From NCBI RefSeq assembly GCF_006517175.1, contig NZ_CP041186.1, positions 4,491,074 to 4,555,073 of the forward strand: 64,000 nucleotides of DNA. Direction: 5' to 3'. Of this stretch, positions 7,193-15,651 are shown in pieces. Each line of letters opens with the position of its first letter. Positions within the stretch are counted from its first letter, which is position 1. This DNA is from Persicimonas caeni. Its GTDB lineage: Bacteria > Myxococcota_A > Bradymonadia > Bradymonadales > Bradymonadaceae. The position numbers and the translations under genes were made by a program. The notes under the pieces are model-generated. The model was not told the origin of the DNA. It was given only the letters and a program-made list of their open reading frames with translations, and made no database searches.

Positions 7193-10100
7193 ATGGACAT
7201 ACGCAACGCCTCGCCGCAGCTTCGAATCTCGGCCCGACTGACGACCGTGCTGCTTTGGGTCGGCCTGGCCGGCTCGTTTTCGACCGGTTGTGACACATTG
7301 TACCGCGACCTCGACGAGGTCGAGTTGCGCGAGGCCGACGCCGGCGCGGACGCCGAAGTGCTCGACGCAGGTACCGACGCCGATGCAGCCGATGCGGGCG
7401 ACACGTCCGACGCCACGGACACGACCGATCCCACGGATGCGGCCGATACGACCGATGCTGCTGATGCCACCGACGCCTCGGACGCCTCCGACGTCGAAGA
7501 CGACGCCGAGATTCCGTGCGAGGAGCGCGACGAGGTCTGTGACGGCGTCGACAATGATTGCGACGGCGACATCGACGACGCCGACGACGACGTGGTCGAT
7601 CAGAAGACCTGGTATCGCGACAACGACCGCGACGGGTACGGGGACCAGAACAATCAGACCGCGGCCTGCTTCGCTCCCAGCGTCGACTGGGTGGCGCGCC
7701 CCGGAGACTGCAACGACGGCGACCGGGACGTGTGGGTCCGCTGCGGGCAGTGCAACGATGACGACGGGGATGGGTTCTTCGACGGGTGCGACGCTTACTT
7801 CAACCATCGGCCCGATTGCGACGACACCGACGCGCACATCACCCTCGAGTGCCCGAATTACGGGGACCGCACGTTCGGCGCTTATCCCAGCGCGGTGGCG
7901 GTCGAGAGCGAGGGCCAGGGCGGCCGGGTGCACGTCGGAGGTACGATCAACGCCGGAGAAAACGCCGTCTTCGGCGGCACCGCGCTCAATCCCACGAGCG
8001 GCTCGGCAGGTTTCGTCGCCTCGTACGCCCGTGATGGCGTCGTCGAGTGGGCGAAGAGCCTCGACGGAAGCAACGACGAGCACGTGAGCGACGTCGGGGC
8101 CTACGGAGTCGGCTCGATCGCGGCCGGCGGCCACTTCGACGGCGACCTCGTCTTCGGCGACGACCGTCAACTGGGCACCGTTTTGCAGGCCGACGAGACC
8201 GACGCCTTCGTCGCCGCCCTCTCCGAGACTAGCTACGAGTGGATCGCCCACATCTCGGGCAGCCGCGAGGAGCGGGTCGTGGCCGTCGACGCCGGCGCGA
8301 ATGTCTTCGCGGCCGGTAACTTCAACGGCGAGGCGAGCTTCGATGGCTCGGACTTCGTGCTCGGCTTCACCTCCGGTGCGTCGGGAGCCGCCCAAAACGG
8401 TTTCGTCGCCGCGTTCAACAGCAACGGGTATGTGGAGTGGGCCGCGCATCTGGAGAGCGAAAACAGCCTCGAGGTGGCCGACATGGCCCGGCTCGAAGGC
8501 GGCAAGCTCGCGGTTGTGGGCTCCTTTCAGGGGAGCTTGTCGTTCGCGCGCGGTACTGGTGAGGTCCTGACCATTGTCGCCACCGGCCAATCGGACGGGT
8601 TTTTGCTCGTGCTCGACGCCTCGCAGGGCCGGGCGACCTGGCTCGAACGCATCGACGGCGAGGACGCCGCGCGTCCGGCGGCGGTCACAGGGGTCGACCT
8701 CGACACGGTGGCGGTCGCGGGCACCTATGACGGCATGATGCTCGAGCCCACGCTCGCCGACCCCGAGGCGGCGACCTCGGATATTTTCTTGGCCACCTAC
8801 GACATCACCACACAACAAGCGGTCACCGCGGCGTCGGCGGGCGGCGCCGGCACCGAGACGGTCGAAGCGGTCGCCGCGGCCGATGGTGAGATCGCCGTGT
8901 ACGGCAAATTCGACGAGCCGGTCGGCTTCGGCGACCTCGAGCCCAACGGGACCTACTTGCGCCCGCGAAGCGCCAACGGGGCCGACGTGTACGTGGCCCG
9001 CTACTTCCTCGACGGCTCGCTCAAGTGGGCGAGGTCGGCGCCGACGAACTCCGACACCCAACGCGGCGGCGACATGGCCGCCACGCCCGCCGGCTCGCTG
9101 GTGACGGTGGGCGATCTCGGCAACCACGCCTCGTTCTGGAGCGGCTCGGCCCAGCCGGTCGAATTGACGGCCACGGGCAATGATCCCGGCTTCGTCGTGC
9201 ATCTGCGGCGCAGTGGCGCAGCCTGCGGTGAGACCGGCGGCACACTGGCGGGATCGCCGTGGCCGATGGACGGTTTCTGCCCGACGCGCCGCGGCGTCGC
9301 GCCGGTGGTCGGGCCGAGCGGAGAGTTTTCGTTGTCGAGTGTATGGTTGACGTCGCTGCCGAGCGGCCCTGCCAGCGGCCCGGTCGCGGGGGCTTCGGGC
9401 GCTCTCTTCGTCGTCTCGAGTGATGGCGCGCTGCACACGATCTCGGCCAACGGCCAGCTCGACGGCGGGAGTTTTCCCGTCGAGCAATGGAGCGCGGGGA
9501 ACCAGACCTATGTCGCCTACGAGAGCGAGGCGTCGACCCCGGTCATCTCGGCCAACGGCACGATCTCGTACGGGTTGAAAAAGCGCCGGGTCTCCGATGG
9601 CGTCCAGTACGGAAGCGTCATCAGCGTGTCCACGCAGGGCAACTATCTGAGCTCGTATGCCACGGCGACCGGCACGGCGAACAACGAGCCCTACAACGTC
9701 GTCTACAGCTCGCCGTTGCTCGACTCGAGCAGCAATCTCTTCTTTAGCAGCATCGGCGGCAGCCTCTACGGCATCTCGAATGGGACGACGGAGATCTTTA
9801 CGATCCCCGGGAGTACCCGAGTCGACGGCAGTGTCGCCCCGGCGCTCGGAGCGGACGGGCGTATCTACGCGGTTATCGAGAACCCCACGAACGACGAATT
9901 TACCGCCTTCGACAAGAGCGGCAACGAGCTGTGCGCGTCGAGGATCGACCTGGGCGGCAAGGTCGTCGCGGACCTGGCCGTCGGCCTCGACGAGACGGTG
10001 TACGTGGGCACGCTGACCGGCCAGCTCTTCGCCATCGATGGGCGTCGATGCTCCGTGATTTGGACGTACGGGCTGGGCGGTGCCGTTCACGGGCGTGTGG

Positions 10101-10459
10101 CGATCGATGCCGATGGCTACCTGTACGTGGGCACGGTGGAGCCGAGCGGCGGGAAGATCTACTCGCTCGATCCCAATGAGCCGGGCAATGTCGGCAAGAT
10201 GATCGTCGAGCAGGTGAGTGGCGGGGTGGTCGCCTCGCCCATCGTCGATGCGCGTTCGCGGGTCTTCGTGGGGAGTACCAACGGGGAGGTCTATCGCATC
10301 GACCGAAAGGCAGCCGACGAGGTCAAATTGGTCTTCACGTTCACCTCGCCGGTGCGCCAGACCGCGGCGTTCGACAGTCAGGGGCGCCTGATCGTGGTCG
10401 AGGAAGGGGACCCGTCCGCGTCGGGCAGCGCCGAGATTCGCGCGCTCGAGTCGCCTTGA
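7193..10459 (+). CDS. Lipoprotein: MopE-like Asp motifs plus two propellers
   Basis: A 1088 aa exported lipoprotein. Residues 1-60 are nearly the same as in the preceding gene (shared LYRDLDEVELREADA after the lipobox GC). An Asp-rich linker is followed by MopE-type metal-binding motifs: EVCDGVDNDCDGDIDDADDD, YRDNDRDGYGD, CNDDDGDGFFDGCD. Residues about 220-660 form repeated beta units (VEWAKSLDG, YEWIAHISG, VEWAAHLES, LKWARSAPT), the pattern of SBBP/lactonase-like propellers. Residues about 700-1085 are PQQ-like propeller repeats (PVVGPSGEFS, VISANGTISYG, PALGADGRIYA, VAIDADGYLYVG). Calcium or other metal binding by the Asp motifs is family knowledge; the overall role is unknown. It shares the GTGTTTGGTGATATCTG leader with 5218 and ends 13 bp from a convergent gene. 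Confidence 0.86.
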   Translation: MDIRNASPQLRISARLTTVLLWVGLAGSFSTGCDTLYRDLDEVELREADAGADAEVLDAGTDADAADAGDTSDATDTTDPTDAADTTDAADATDASDASDVEDDAEIPCEERDEVCDGVDNDCDGDIDDADDDVVDQKTWYRDNDRDGYGDQNNQTAACFAPSVDWVARPGDCNDGDRDVWVRCGQCNDDDGDGFFDGCDAYFNHRPDCDDTDAHITLECPNYGDRTFGAYPSAVAVESEGQGGRVHVGGTINAGENAVFGGTALNPTSGSAGFVASYARDGVVEWAKSLDGSNDEHVSDVGAYGVGSIAAGGHFDGDLVFGDDRQLGTVLQADETDAFVAALSETSYEWIAHISGSREERVVAVDAGANVFAAGNFNGEASFDGSDFVLGFTSGASGAAQNGFVAAFNSNGYVEWAAHLESENSLEVADMARLEGGKLAVVGSFQGSLSFARGTGEVLTIVATGQSDGFLLVLDASQGRATWLERIDGEDAARPAAVTGVDLDTVAVAGTYDGMMLEPTLADPEAATSDIFLATYDITTQQAVTAASAGGAGTETVEAVAAADGEIAVYGKFDEPVGFGDLEPNGTYLRPRSANGADVYVARYFLDGSLKWARSAPTNSDTQRGGDMAATPAGSLVTVGDLGNHASFWSGSAQPVELTATGNDPGFVVHLRRSGAACGETGGTLAGSPWPMDGFCPTRRGVAPVVGPSGEFSLSSVWLTSLPSGPASGPVAGASGALFVVSSDGALHTISANGQLDGGSFPVEQWSAGNQTYVAYESEASTPVISANGTISYGLKKRRVSDGVQYGSVISVSTQGNYLSSYATATGTANNEPYNVVYSSPLLDSSSNLFFSSIGGSLYGISNGTTEIFTIPGSTRVDGSVAPALGADGRIYAVIENPTNDEFTAFDKSGNELCASRIDLGGKVVADLAVGLDETVYVGTLTGQLFAIDGRRCSVIWTYGLGGAVHGRVAIDADGYLYVGTVEPSGGKIYSLDPNEPGNVGKMIVEQVSGGVVASPIVDARSRVFVGSTNGEVYRIDRKAADEVKLVFTFTSPVRQTAAFDSQGRLIVVEEGDPSASGSAEIRALESP

Positions 10460-10472
10460 GCGACTTGGGAAC

Positions 10473-11363
10473 CTAAAATGCCAGCGTGAAGTCGAGCGCC
10501 ACCGCGTCCGCGCCGACCGAAGGCGTCAGCGTGTAGCTCGACGCTGTCGGCTCTCTCTCTGCGCCGCTCATCAGGTCGACGGTGAGTAGCGCGGCGCCGG
10601 CGACGGCCAGGCCGGCGCCCGAGTACAACAGAATCTGGCCGCGGTCCTGCTTCGACGAGATGTCCTCGCGTAGCTGCGCATAGCGCGCCGAGTCGGCGTC
10701 GGCGCCGGCTTCTTCGTAGGCCGCCCAGTCGTCTTCGAGCTCGATCGACGTCCAGCCGGCGCCGGCCAGCGCCGCTCCGCCCACCACCAGCATCGCCGTG
10801 CCCGTCCAGCCGAGCACACCGAGGCCCTCGGCGGTCTCGAGCACAGGCGCTTCGTCGACCGGGTCTTTCTTCTCGTCGGGGCGAGCGTCCTTGGTGGGGG
10901 CTTCGGCGCGCGCTCGGCTGGCCGCCTCGGCCATCGCCTCCGCGCGCTCGGGGGCGCCCAGAGCGACCGTACAAGCCGCGCCCAGCGCAGCGTTGGCCGC
11001 CTTGGTCTTTCCTTTCAGTCCTTCGGCGGCGCGCTCGCTGGTCGCCAACGCCTTGTCGTGCTGGCCGAGCTTGGCCTGGGCGAGGGCGATATTGTAGAGG
11101 AACATCGCCTCGGGATAGCTCTCGTAGCCCTTGCGGAACTCGACGATGGCGCGGGCGTAGCGCTCCTGCAGGTAGTACTCGGCGCCCTTGTCGAAGTGGG
11201 CCTGCGCCTTCTTCTTGTCCTGGGCGCTCACCGCCGGCTTGTCACCTTGTTGGGCGAGTGCGGGCGTCGTCCCCAGAGCGCACGCAGCCGCCAGGCTGGC
11301 GGCGAGGGCGACCCGCGTTACACGGAACATCTTCGAGTTGGCGTTCATCGCTGGATTGCTCAC
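10473..11363 (-). CDS. Exported TPR protein with C-terminal membrane helices
   Basis: A 296 aa protein. After a short N-terminus, residues about 11-37 form a signal peptide (VALAASLAAACALGTTPALA-Q). A TPR segment follows (AQAHFDKGAEYYLQERYARAI, then FRKGYESYPEAMFLYNIALA, then KLGQHDKALATSERAAEGL), then a charged linker, then a helix (LGVLGWTGTAMLVVGGAALAG). The C-terminal part contains ILLYSGAGLAVAGAALLTVDL. This design is common in myxobacterial and bradymonad genomes next to Ser/Thr kinases. It starts 5 bp after the kinase stop, so both are probably one transcript, and the protein may be a partner or output of that kinase in the envelope (inference). Confidence 0.8.
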   Translation of the reverse strand: MSNPAMNANSKMFRVTRVALAASLAAACALGTTPALAQQGDKPAVSAQDKKKAQAHFDKGAEYYLQERYARAIVEFRKGYESYPEAMFLYNIALAQAKLGQHDKALATSERAAEGLKGKTKAANAALGAACTVALGAPERAEAMAEAASRARAEAPTKDARPDEKKDPVDEAPVLETAEGLGVLGWTGTAMLVVGGAALAGAGWTSIELEDDWAAYEEAGADADSARYAQLREDISSKQDRGQILLYSGAGLAVAGAALLTVDLMSGAEREPTASSYTLTPSVGADAVALDFTLAF

Positions 11364-11368
11364 TCTAT

Positions 11369-13183
11369 CTACTCCATGGGGAACAAGTCGAGGCCGTCGT
11401 CTTTGGCCGCAGGCTGCTCGTCGTTCGGTTCAGGCGTCGGTTTCGGCTCGGGTTTGGCGACGGGTTTCGGCTCGGGTTTTGCGACCGGTGTGGGCTTTGG
11501 CTCGGGTTTCGCGACCGGTTTGGGCTTCGGCTCCTGTTTCGGCTTCGTGTCCGTGGCCGTCTCCGCGACCGGCTCCGGCTCCCGGCTCCCGGTCTCCGTC
11601 TCCGTGACCGTCTCCGTCTCCGTGACCGTCTCCGTCTCCGTGACCGTCTCCGTCTCCGCGACCGGCTCCGGCTCCCGGCCCCCGGTCTCCGGCCCCCGGC
11701 TCCCGGTTTCCGGCTCCCGGCTCCCGGTTTCCGTCTCCGTCTCCGTGACCGTCTCCGTCTCCGTGACCGTCTCCGTTTCCCCGCCTTCATCCTCAGCAAG
11801 CAAGGAGGCGGCAACCCCACCAATACCAAGCACGAGAATCAATAGGATTCCCACCACCCACAACAACTTCGTGTCTCCGTGGGCGCCGGCCGACTCGAAG
11901 GTGTTCGAGTCGAAGTCCGCAGCCGGCGCGGTCGCCTGATTCGACGGGGACGCCGCCGTCTGGGCCTTGTCGGTGTTCACGCCGGGGCCGGAGGCGCGCG
12001 TCTCGGCAAAGACCAGCTCGCGCTCCTCGTCGGACGCCGGCGGCGGAAACCCGCGGTCGGTACGCGCGCCCGTGGCCCCGATCTCGGTGATGGGGGCGAT
12101 CTCGTCGCTATTCGACAGCCGAGCGCGCGTCTTGCCCTGGACGAGCCAGGCGTCGAAGACCTCGTCGAGCGCGGCGGCCGCGTCGACCCGAATCGGCAGC
12201 AGCCCGTGGGCGCGCTGGATGGCCTCGATGGCGTCTCGCAGGTCGAGTACGCTGTCGGGCCGGCCCTCTGGGCGCTTGCGAAGTGTGCGGTCGACCAGCT
12301 CGACGACTTTGTCGGGGGCGTCGTCGGCGGACAAAATCTCGCGGAGCGACGGCGGCTCGAGCTGGACGTGCTTGAGCATGAGCTGCAGCGGCGCTTCGGC
12401 CGTAAACGGCAACTGCCCGGTGAGCATCTCGAACAAGACCACGCCCAGCGAGTAGATGTCGGTGCCCGGGCCAATCTCCTGGCCCTGCGCCTGCTCGGGG
12501 GCCATATAGTGCGCCGTGCCGCACACCGTGCCGGTGGAGGTGAGCTTGGTGTCGGCCTTCAGCGCGCTGGCGATGCCGAAGTCGAGCACTTTGACCTGCA
12601 CCGAGCCGTCGGCGATGGGTAGCAGCATCAGGTTTTCGGGCTTCAGGTCCCGGTGGATGACCCCGCGGGCGTGCGCCTCACTCAGCGCGCTGCACACCTG
12701 CCGGGTGATCTCGAGCGCCGGCCCCAGCCCGATGCGTCCGCGCTCGAGCAGGCTTCCCAGCGACAACCCGTCGACCAGCTCCATGACCAGGTAGAGGACG
12801 TCGTGGGTGGCGTCCTGGCCGAAATCGATCAGGTTGACGATGCCCGGGTGGGCAAAATCGGAGATGACCTTCGCCTCGCGAAAGAAGCGCTGGATGACCA
12901 TCTCGTCGTCGCAGATCTCGGAGTGCAGCACCTTGACGGCCACGCTGCGTCCCACCGACAACTGCACCCCTTGATAGACCTTGCCCATGCCGCCTTCGCC
13001 GAGCACGCGCTCGAGCCGAAAGCGCCCGTCGAGCAACTCGCCGAGCAGCGGGTCGTCGTCGGCGTCGCGCAGCCGGTAGGTGTACAGCGAATGGCCGTCC
13101 TCGGGGCATACCTCCATTGACGCGGCGTACTCCTCACCGCATTCAGGGCAATATGCTTTCGAGTTGTCCTGCTGACCTGCCAT
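11369..13183 (-). CDS. Transmembrane Ser/Thr kinase, Zn-ribbon and repeat tail
   Basis: A 604 aa eukaryote-like kinase. The N-terminus has a zinc-ribbon-like YCPECGEEY...VCPEDG. The kinase domain (about residues 50-315) is complete: G-loop LGEGGMGKVYQG, VAVKVL lysine, HRDLKPENLML catalytic loop, VLDFG, GTAHYMAPEQAQG and DIYSLGVVLFEMLTG. A cytosolic Ser/Pro linker leads to one membrane helix (LLWVVGILLILVLGIGGVAASLL, about 428-450). The outside tail is a Thr/Glu repeat (VTETET, REPETG) then a Lys/Pro/Glu repeat (KPEPKP), probably a cell-wall-spanning stalk. No sensor fold is visible beyond it. It is translationally close to the TPR gene at 10473. Repeat DNA is described separately. Confidence 0.92.
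   Translation of the reverse strand: MAGQQDNSKAYCPECGEEYAASMEVCPEDGHSLYTYRLRDADDDPLLGELLDGRFRLERVLGEGGMGKVYQGVQLSVGRSVAVKVLHSEICDDEMVIQRFFREAKVISDFAHPGIVNLIDFGQDATHDVLYLVMELVDGLSLGSLLERGRIGLGPALEITRQVCSALSEAHARGVIHRDLKPENLMLLPIADGSVQVKVLDFGIASALKADTKLTSTGTVCGTAHYMAPEQAQGQEIGPGTDIYSLGVVLFEMLTGQLPFTAEAPLQLMLKHVQLEPPSLREILSADDAPDKVVELVDRTLRKRPEGRPDSVLDLRDAIEAIQRAHGLLPIRVDAAAALDEVFDAWLVQGKTRARLSNSDEIAPITEIGATGARTDRGFPPPASDEERELVFAETRASGPGVNTDKAQTAASPSNQATAPAADFDSNTFESAGAHGDTKLLWVVGILLILVLGIGGVAASLLAEDEGGETETVTETETVTETETETGSREPETGSRGPETGGREPEPVAETETVTETETVTETETVTETETGSREPEPVAETATDTKPKQEPKPKPVAKPEPKPTPVAKPEPKPVAKPEPKPTPEPNDEQPAAKDDGLDLFPME
11440..11790. repeat. Coding tandem repeats in the kinase tail (VNTR-like)
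   Basis: In the minus-strand kinase gene, 11565-11785 is built of 12-18 bp units of CCGTCTCCGTGA (Thr-Glu-Thr-Val) interrupted by CCGGCTCCCGG units (Arg-Glu-Pro-Glu). 11440-11540 holds GGTTTCGGCTCGGGTTT units (Lys-Pro-Glu-Pro). Such arrays change length easily by slippage, so stalk length is probably variable among strains. Confidence 0.75.
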
Positions 13184-13324
13184 CGTCTGTCGTGGTCACA
13201 GTCGTTGAAAATCACCGGTATAAAACTGCTTGAAGCGGGAGTGTATGGGTGAGGACGGTAGGCTGTCTATTGCTTTTTGCCGGGTGCGCGTTGGCTCTAC
13301 AGAGAAAATTTCTGAAAAATCTGG

Positions 13325-13354
13325 TGATCCAAAATCGGAGCTGGCTCGTACTTC
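13325..13354 (+). promoter_or_regulatory. Candidate RpoE/ECF-type promoter of carF-sigma-chrR
   Basis: TGATCC (13325-13330), an 18 bp spacer, then TACTTC (13349-13354). The -35 element and spacing match what is known for group RpoE-ChrR promoters in alphaproteobacteria (TGATCC, about 18 bp, TA-rich -10), though only the leading TA of the -10 agrees. It lies 48 bp upstream of the preferred carF start and would allow autoregulation of the downstream sigma factor. Confidence 0.4.
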
Positions 13355-13401
13355 CTGTGACGGATGAATGAATGGTTTTTTGCAGTCACGGTACGAGTCG
13401 T

Positions 13402-14157
13402 ATGAATAGTTTGGGTCACTGGTGGCGCGCCTCGAGCGCCCACTACGAGTATTCGCCGAGTCATCGCTTCTTAGAGATCTTGGCCATCGCCGCAGCCATC
13501 GCCTTGATGGTGGTGATGTCGTGGAGGTTGTTGGCGGCGCTCGCGAGCACCGCCAGCCTGCTCAGTTGGGCCTGTGCGCTCGGCGCGGGGCTGGTTGGCT
13601 ACGTCGCCGCCGACTTCGTCTCGGGGATGGTGCACTGGCTGGCCGACCGCTTCGGCACGCCGGACACACCGGTCTTGGGCGAAGCGTTCATCCGCCCCTT
13701 TCGCGAGCACCACGATTTTCCCAAAAGGATCACCCACCACGACTTCGTGGAGGTCAACGGTAACAACAGCCTGGTGCTGCTGCTCGTGTTGGCGCCGGCC
13801 GCCTGGATGCTCCCGGCTCAACTCGACGCGGCGTGGCTCGCCTTCGGGTCGTTCTTCGTGAGCTTCCCGCTGGCGATCTTCATGACCAACCAGTTCCACA
13901 AGTGGGCGCATATGGACGAGGTGCCGGCGGTGGTGGCGTGGATGCAGCGGCGCGGTCTGATCTTGTCGCCTCGAGCCCACGACCGCCACCACACCGCGCC
14001 GTTCGAGACCGACTACTGCATCACCAGCGGCTGGCTCAACCCGCTGCTCGAGCGCTTCCAACTCTTTGCGCGCTGCGAGCGGTTCTTGAGGCGACGGCCG
14101 CCGCAGCAGACGCCGGCGGAGCATCACGAGCCGGCCTGCCCGCCGCCGTCCGTCTGA
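13402..14157 (+). CDS. carF: CarF/TMEM189-type plasmanylethanolamine desaturase
   Basis: Integral membrane di-iron-type desaturase (251 aa) that in Myxococcus (CarF) and animals (TMEM189/PEDS1) introduces the vinyl-ether bond of plasmalogens. Two N-terminal hydrophobic segments lead to the signature SGMVHWLADRFGTPDTPVLG, then FREHH, ITHHDFVEVNGNN, two more hydrophobic segments, NQFHKWAHM and SPRAHDRHHTAPFETDYC; the conserved histidines are all present. Length and motif order fit the family. An ATG 10 codons upstream (13372) is possible, but 13402 leaves a normal leader after the candidate promoter. It is followed 70 bp later by an ECF sigma/ChrR pair. In Myxococcus, CarF and plasmalogens are needed for singlet-oxygen signalling, so the neighbourhood is functionally coherent. 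Confidence 0.9.
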   Translation: MNSLGHWWRASSAHYEYSPSHRFLEILAIAAAIALMVVMSWRLLAALASTASLLSWACALGAGLVGYVAADFVSGMVHWLADRFGTPDTPVLGEAFIRPFREHHDFPKRITHHDFVEVNGNNSLVLLLVLAPAAWMLPAQLDAAWLAFGSFFVSFPLAIFMTNQFHKWAHMDEVPAVVAWMQRRGLILSPRAHDRHHTAPFETDYCITSGWLNPLLERFQLFARCERFLRRRPPQQTPAEHHEPACPPPSV

Positions 14158-14227
14158 GTCGGCGAGGCTTGAGCGCCCACACCTCGATTGCTACATTCGC
14201 CCGACGTGCGATTGTGTTCGAAGTGAT

Positions 14228-14797
14228 GTGCCGTTTATGGCTCGAGACGTGGACGATCAGGGGTTGGTCGAGGCTATCGCCGCAGGCGACCGCGAGGCGC
14301 TCGGCGAGTTGTACGACCGTTATGCTTCGGCCCTGATGGCGCTGGGGATGCGCCGCCTCGGTGACCGCGAGGAGGTCGAGGACGTGCTCCACGACGTCTT
14401 CTTGGAGGTGTGGCGTCGCGCCGACACCTACGAGTCGAGCCGCGGGACGGTGCAGACGTGGCTGATGCTGCGCATGCGAAGCCGCACCCTCGACCGCGCC
14501 CGCACCGTGCGGCGCAATCGGCTCGACTCCCTGGACGACGTCGACACCGACTCGCCCGATTGGCGCGCGCCCGAGGACCCGGCGAGTGACGCCGAGCACG
14601 CGCGGCTGCGCCAGGTCATCGACGAGTTGCCCGCGCGGCTGCGTCAGGTCCTCGGGTTGACGTATTTTCGCGGGCACACGTGCCGAGAGGCTTCCGAGCT
14701 GCTCGACATCCCACTGGGCACGGTCAAATCACGGCTGGCTGCGGCGCGCGAACGGCTCGAAGCGCTGCTCGGCGCCCACCAAGGAGGCTCGACATGA
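14228..14797 (+). CDS. ECF (RpoE-like) RNA polymerase sigma factor
   Basis: A 189 aa sigma-70 family member with only regions 2 and 4. Region 2 (about residues 12-85) contains ALGELYDRYASALMALGMRR and DVLHDVFLEVWRRADTYESS. Region 4 (about 125-180) contains RLRQVLGLTYFRGHTCREA, followed by SELLDIPLGTVKSRLAAARE. The sequence style (DVFLEVWRRA, GTVKSRL) fits RpoE partners of ChrR-type anti-sigma factors. The start is GTG 14228, or ATG 14237 three codons in; neither has a strong ribosome site. The stop overlaps the anti-sigma ATG (ATGA), indicating coupled, roughly stoichiometric synthesis. It probably transcribes its own operon and other stress genes when released from the anti-sigma. Confidence 0.92.
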   Translation: MPFMARDVDDQGLVEAIAAGDREALGELYDRYASALMALGMRRLGDREEVEDVLHDVFLEVWRRADTYESSRGTVQTWLMLRMRSRTLDRARTVRRNRLDSLDDVDTDSPDWRAPEDPASDAEHARLRQVIDELPARLRQVLGLTYFRGHTCREASELLDIPLGTVKSRLAAARERLEALLGAHQGGST

Positions 14798-15465
14798 CCG
14801 AGCACCTCGACAAAACAGGGCACATCGACTCGATGCTCGATGACTGGCTCGCGGGGGCGCTCGACGAGGCTGAAGAAGCCGCGCTGGAGGCCCACGCCGC
14901 TCAGTGTACGCGCTGCGCCCGAGCTCTCGAGCGCGCCCGGCAGCATTTCGTCGAGCTCGCCGCGGCGCTCGACCCCGTCGAGCCGTCGGCCGGCCTGCGA
15001 GACGACTTACTCGCCGCCGCGACGCCCGAGGCGCGCTTCGCCGATCTGGCCGACGAGGTCGCCGAGATCATCGATCTGTCCACCGAACGCGCCCTGAGGC
15101 TTTTGGGCCGCGTCGACGAGGCGAGCCATTGGGAGGAGGGGCCGTTTCCGGGCCTCGAGCTCTTCCACATCGACGGCGGTCCTTCGGTCGACGAGGCCAT
15201 CGTCGGCTTCGTGCGCATGACGCCGGGCATGGCCTTTCCCCACCACTCCCACCGGGGCGCCGAGACCACCTTGGTCTTGCAAGGCGGGCTGCGCGACGCC
15301 GATGGCACCGTCTACCGCCGCGGCGAGGTCGTCGAGCACGGCTCGGGGACGAGCCACGCCTTTGCCGCCCTCGACGACGCCCCTGCGCTCATCTACCTGG
15401 TCGTCGCCCACCACGGCATCGACGTCGGCGACACCCACTTCGGCCCGAACGACCCGGCGTTGTAA
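14794..15465 (+). CDS. ChrR-like zinc-cupin anti-sigma factor
   Basis: A 223 aa cytosolic anti-sigma factor. The N-terminal ZAS-type domain (about residues 1-75) has the zinc motif HAAQCTRC (H-x3-C-x2-C) within LDDWLAGALDEAEEAALEAH. The C-terminal cupin (about 110-215) has FPHHSHRGAETTLVLQGGLR, DGTVYRRGEVVEHGSGTSHA and a last LVVAHHG, giving the His/Glu metal set of ChrR-type cupins. In the known RpoE-ChrR pair the ZAS domain holds sigma and the cupin responds to singlet oxygen or organic peroxides. The start is set by the ATGA overlap with the sigma gene and AAGGAGG 7 bp upstream. No membrane segment is present, as for ChrR and unlike Myxococcus CarR. Confidence 0.9.
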   Translation: MTEHLDKTGHIDSMLDDWLAGALDEAEEAALEAHAAQCTRCARALERARQHFVELAAALDPVEPSAGLRDDLLAAATPEARFADLADEVAEIIDLSTERALRLLGRVDEASHWEEGPFPGLELFHIDGGPSVDEAIVGFVRMTPGMAFPHHSHRGAETTLVLQGGLRDADGTVYRRGEVVEHGSGTSHAFAALDDAPALIYLVVAHHGIDVGDTHFGPNDPAL

Positions 15466-15506
15466 ACTCGTCGGGAGGGGTTTAGGAGTCCCTCTCCTCC
15501 CCCTGT

Positions 15507-15608
15507 GGAGTAGGCGTACTCGACGGAGTAGGCGTACCCAACCCACCGACATGCATGTCAGCGCCCGCGGGGGAGGGCGTGCACTGTTGGTTCGACACTT
15601 GCAAAGTG
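15507..15608. promoter_or_regulatory. Direct repeats and palindromes before desaturase operon
   Basis: GGAGTAGGCGTAC occurs twice, 18 bp apart (15507-15519 and 15525-15537). They are followed by the 12 bp palindrome GACATGCATGTC (15548-15559) and CACTT-GCA-AAGTG (15596-15608). The cluster lies in the 186 bp between the anti-sigma stop and the hydroxylase start, and looks like an operator/promoter region. No matching regulator is identified. Confidence 0.35.
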
Positions 15609-15651
15609 CCTGTGCGACACTGGTCCGCAGCACTCTCACTAAGGTCGAACC

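Noticed and set aside
7142-10090. 982 aa open frame antisense to the MopE/PQQ lipoprotein
   Set aside because: Arg/Gly/Val shadow frame with no recognisable domain; the plus-strand gene has a signal peptide and clear repeats.
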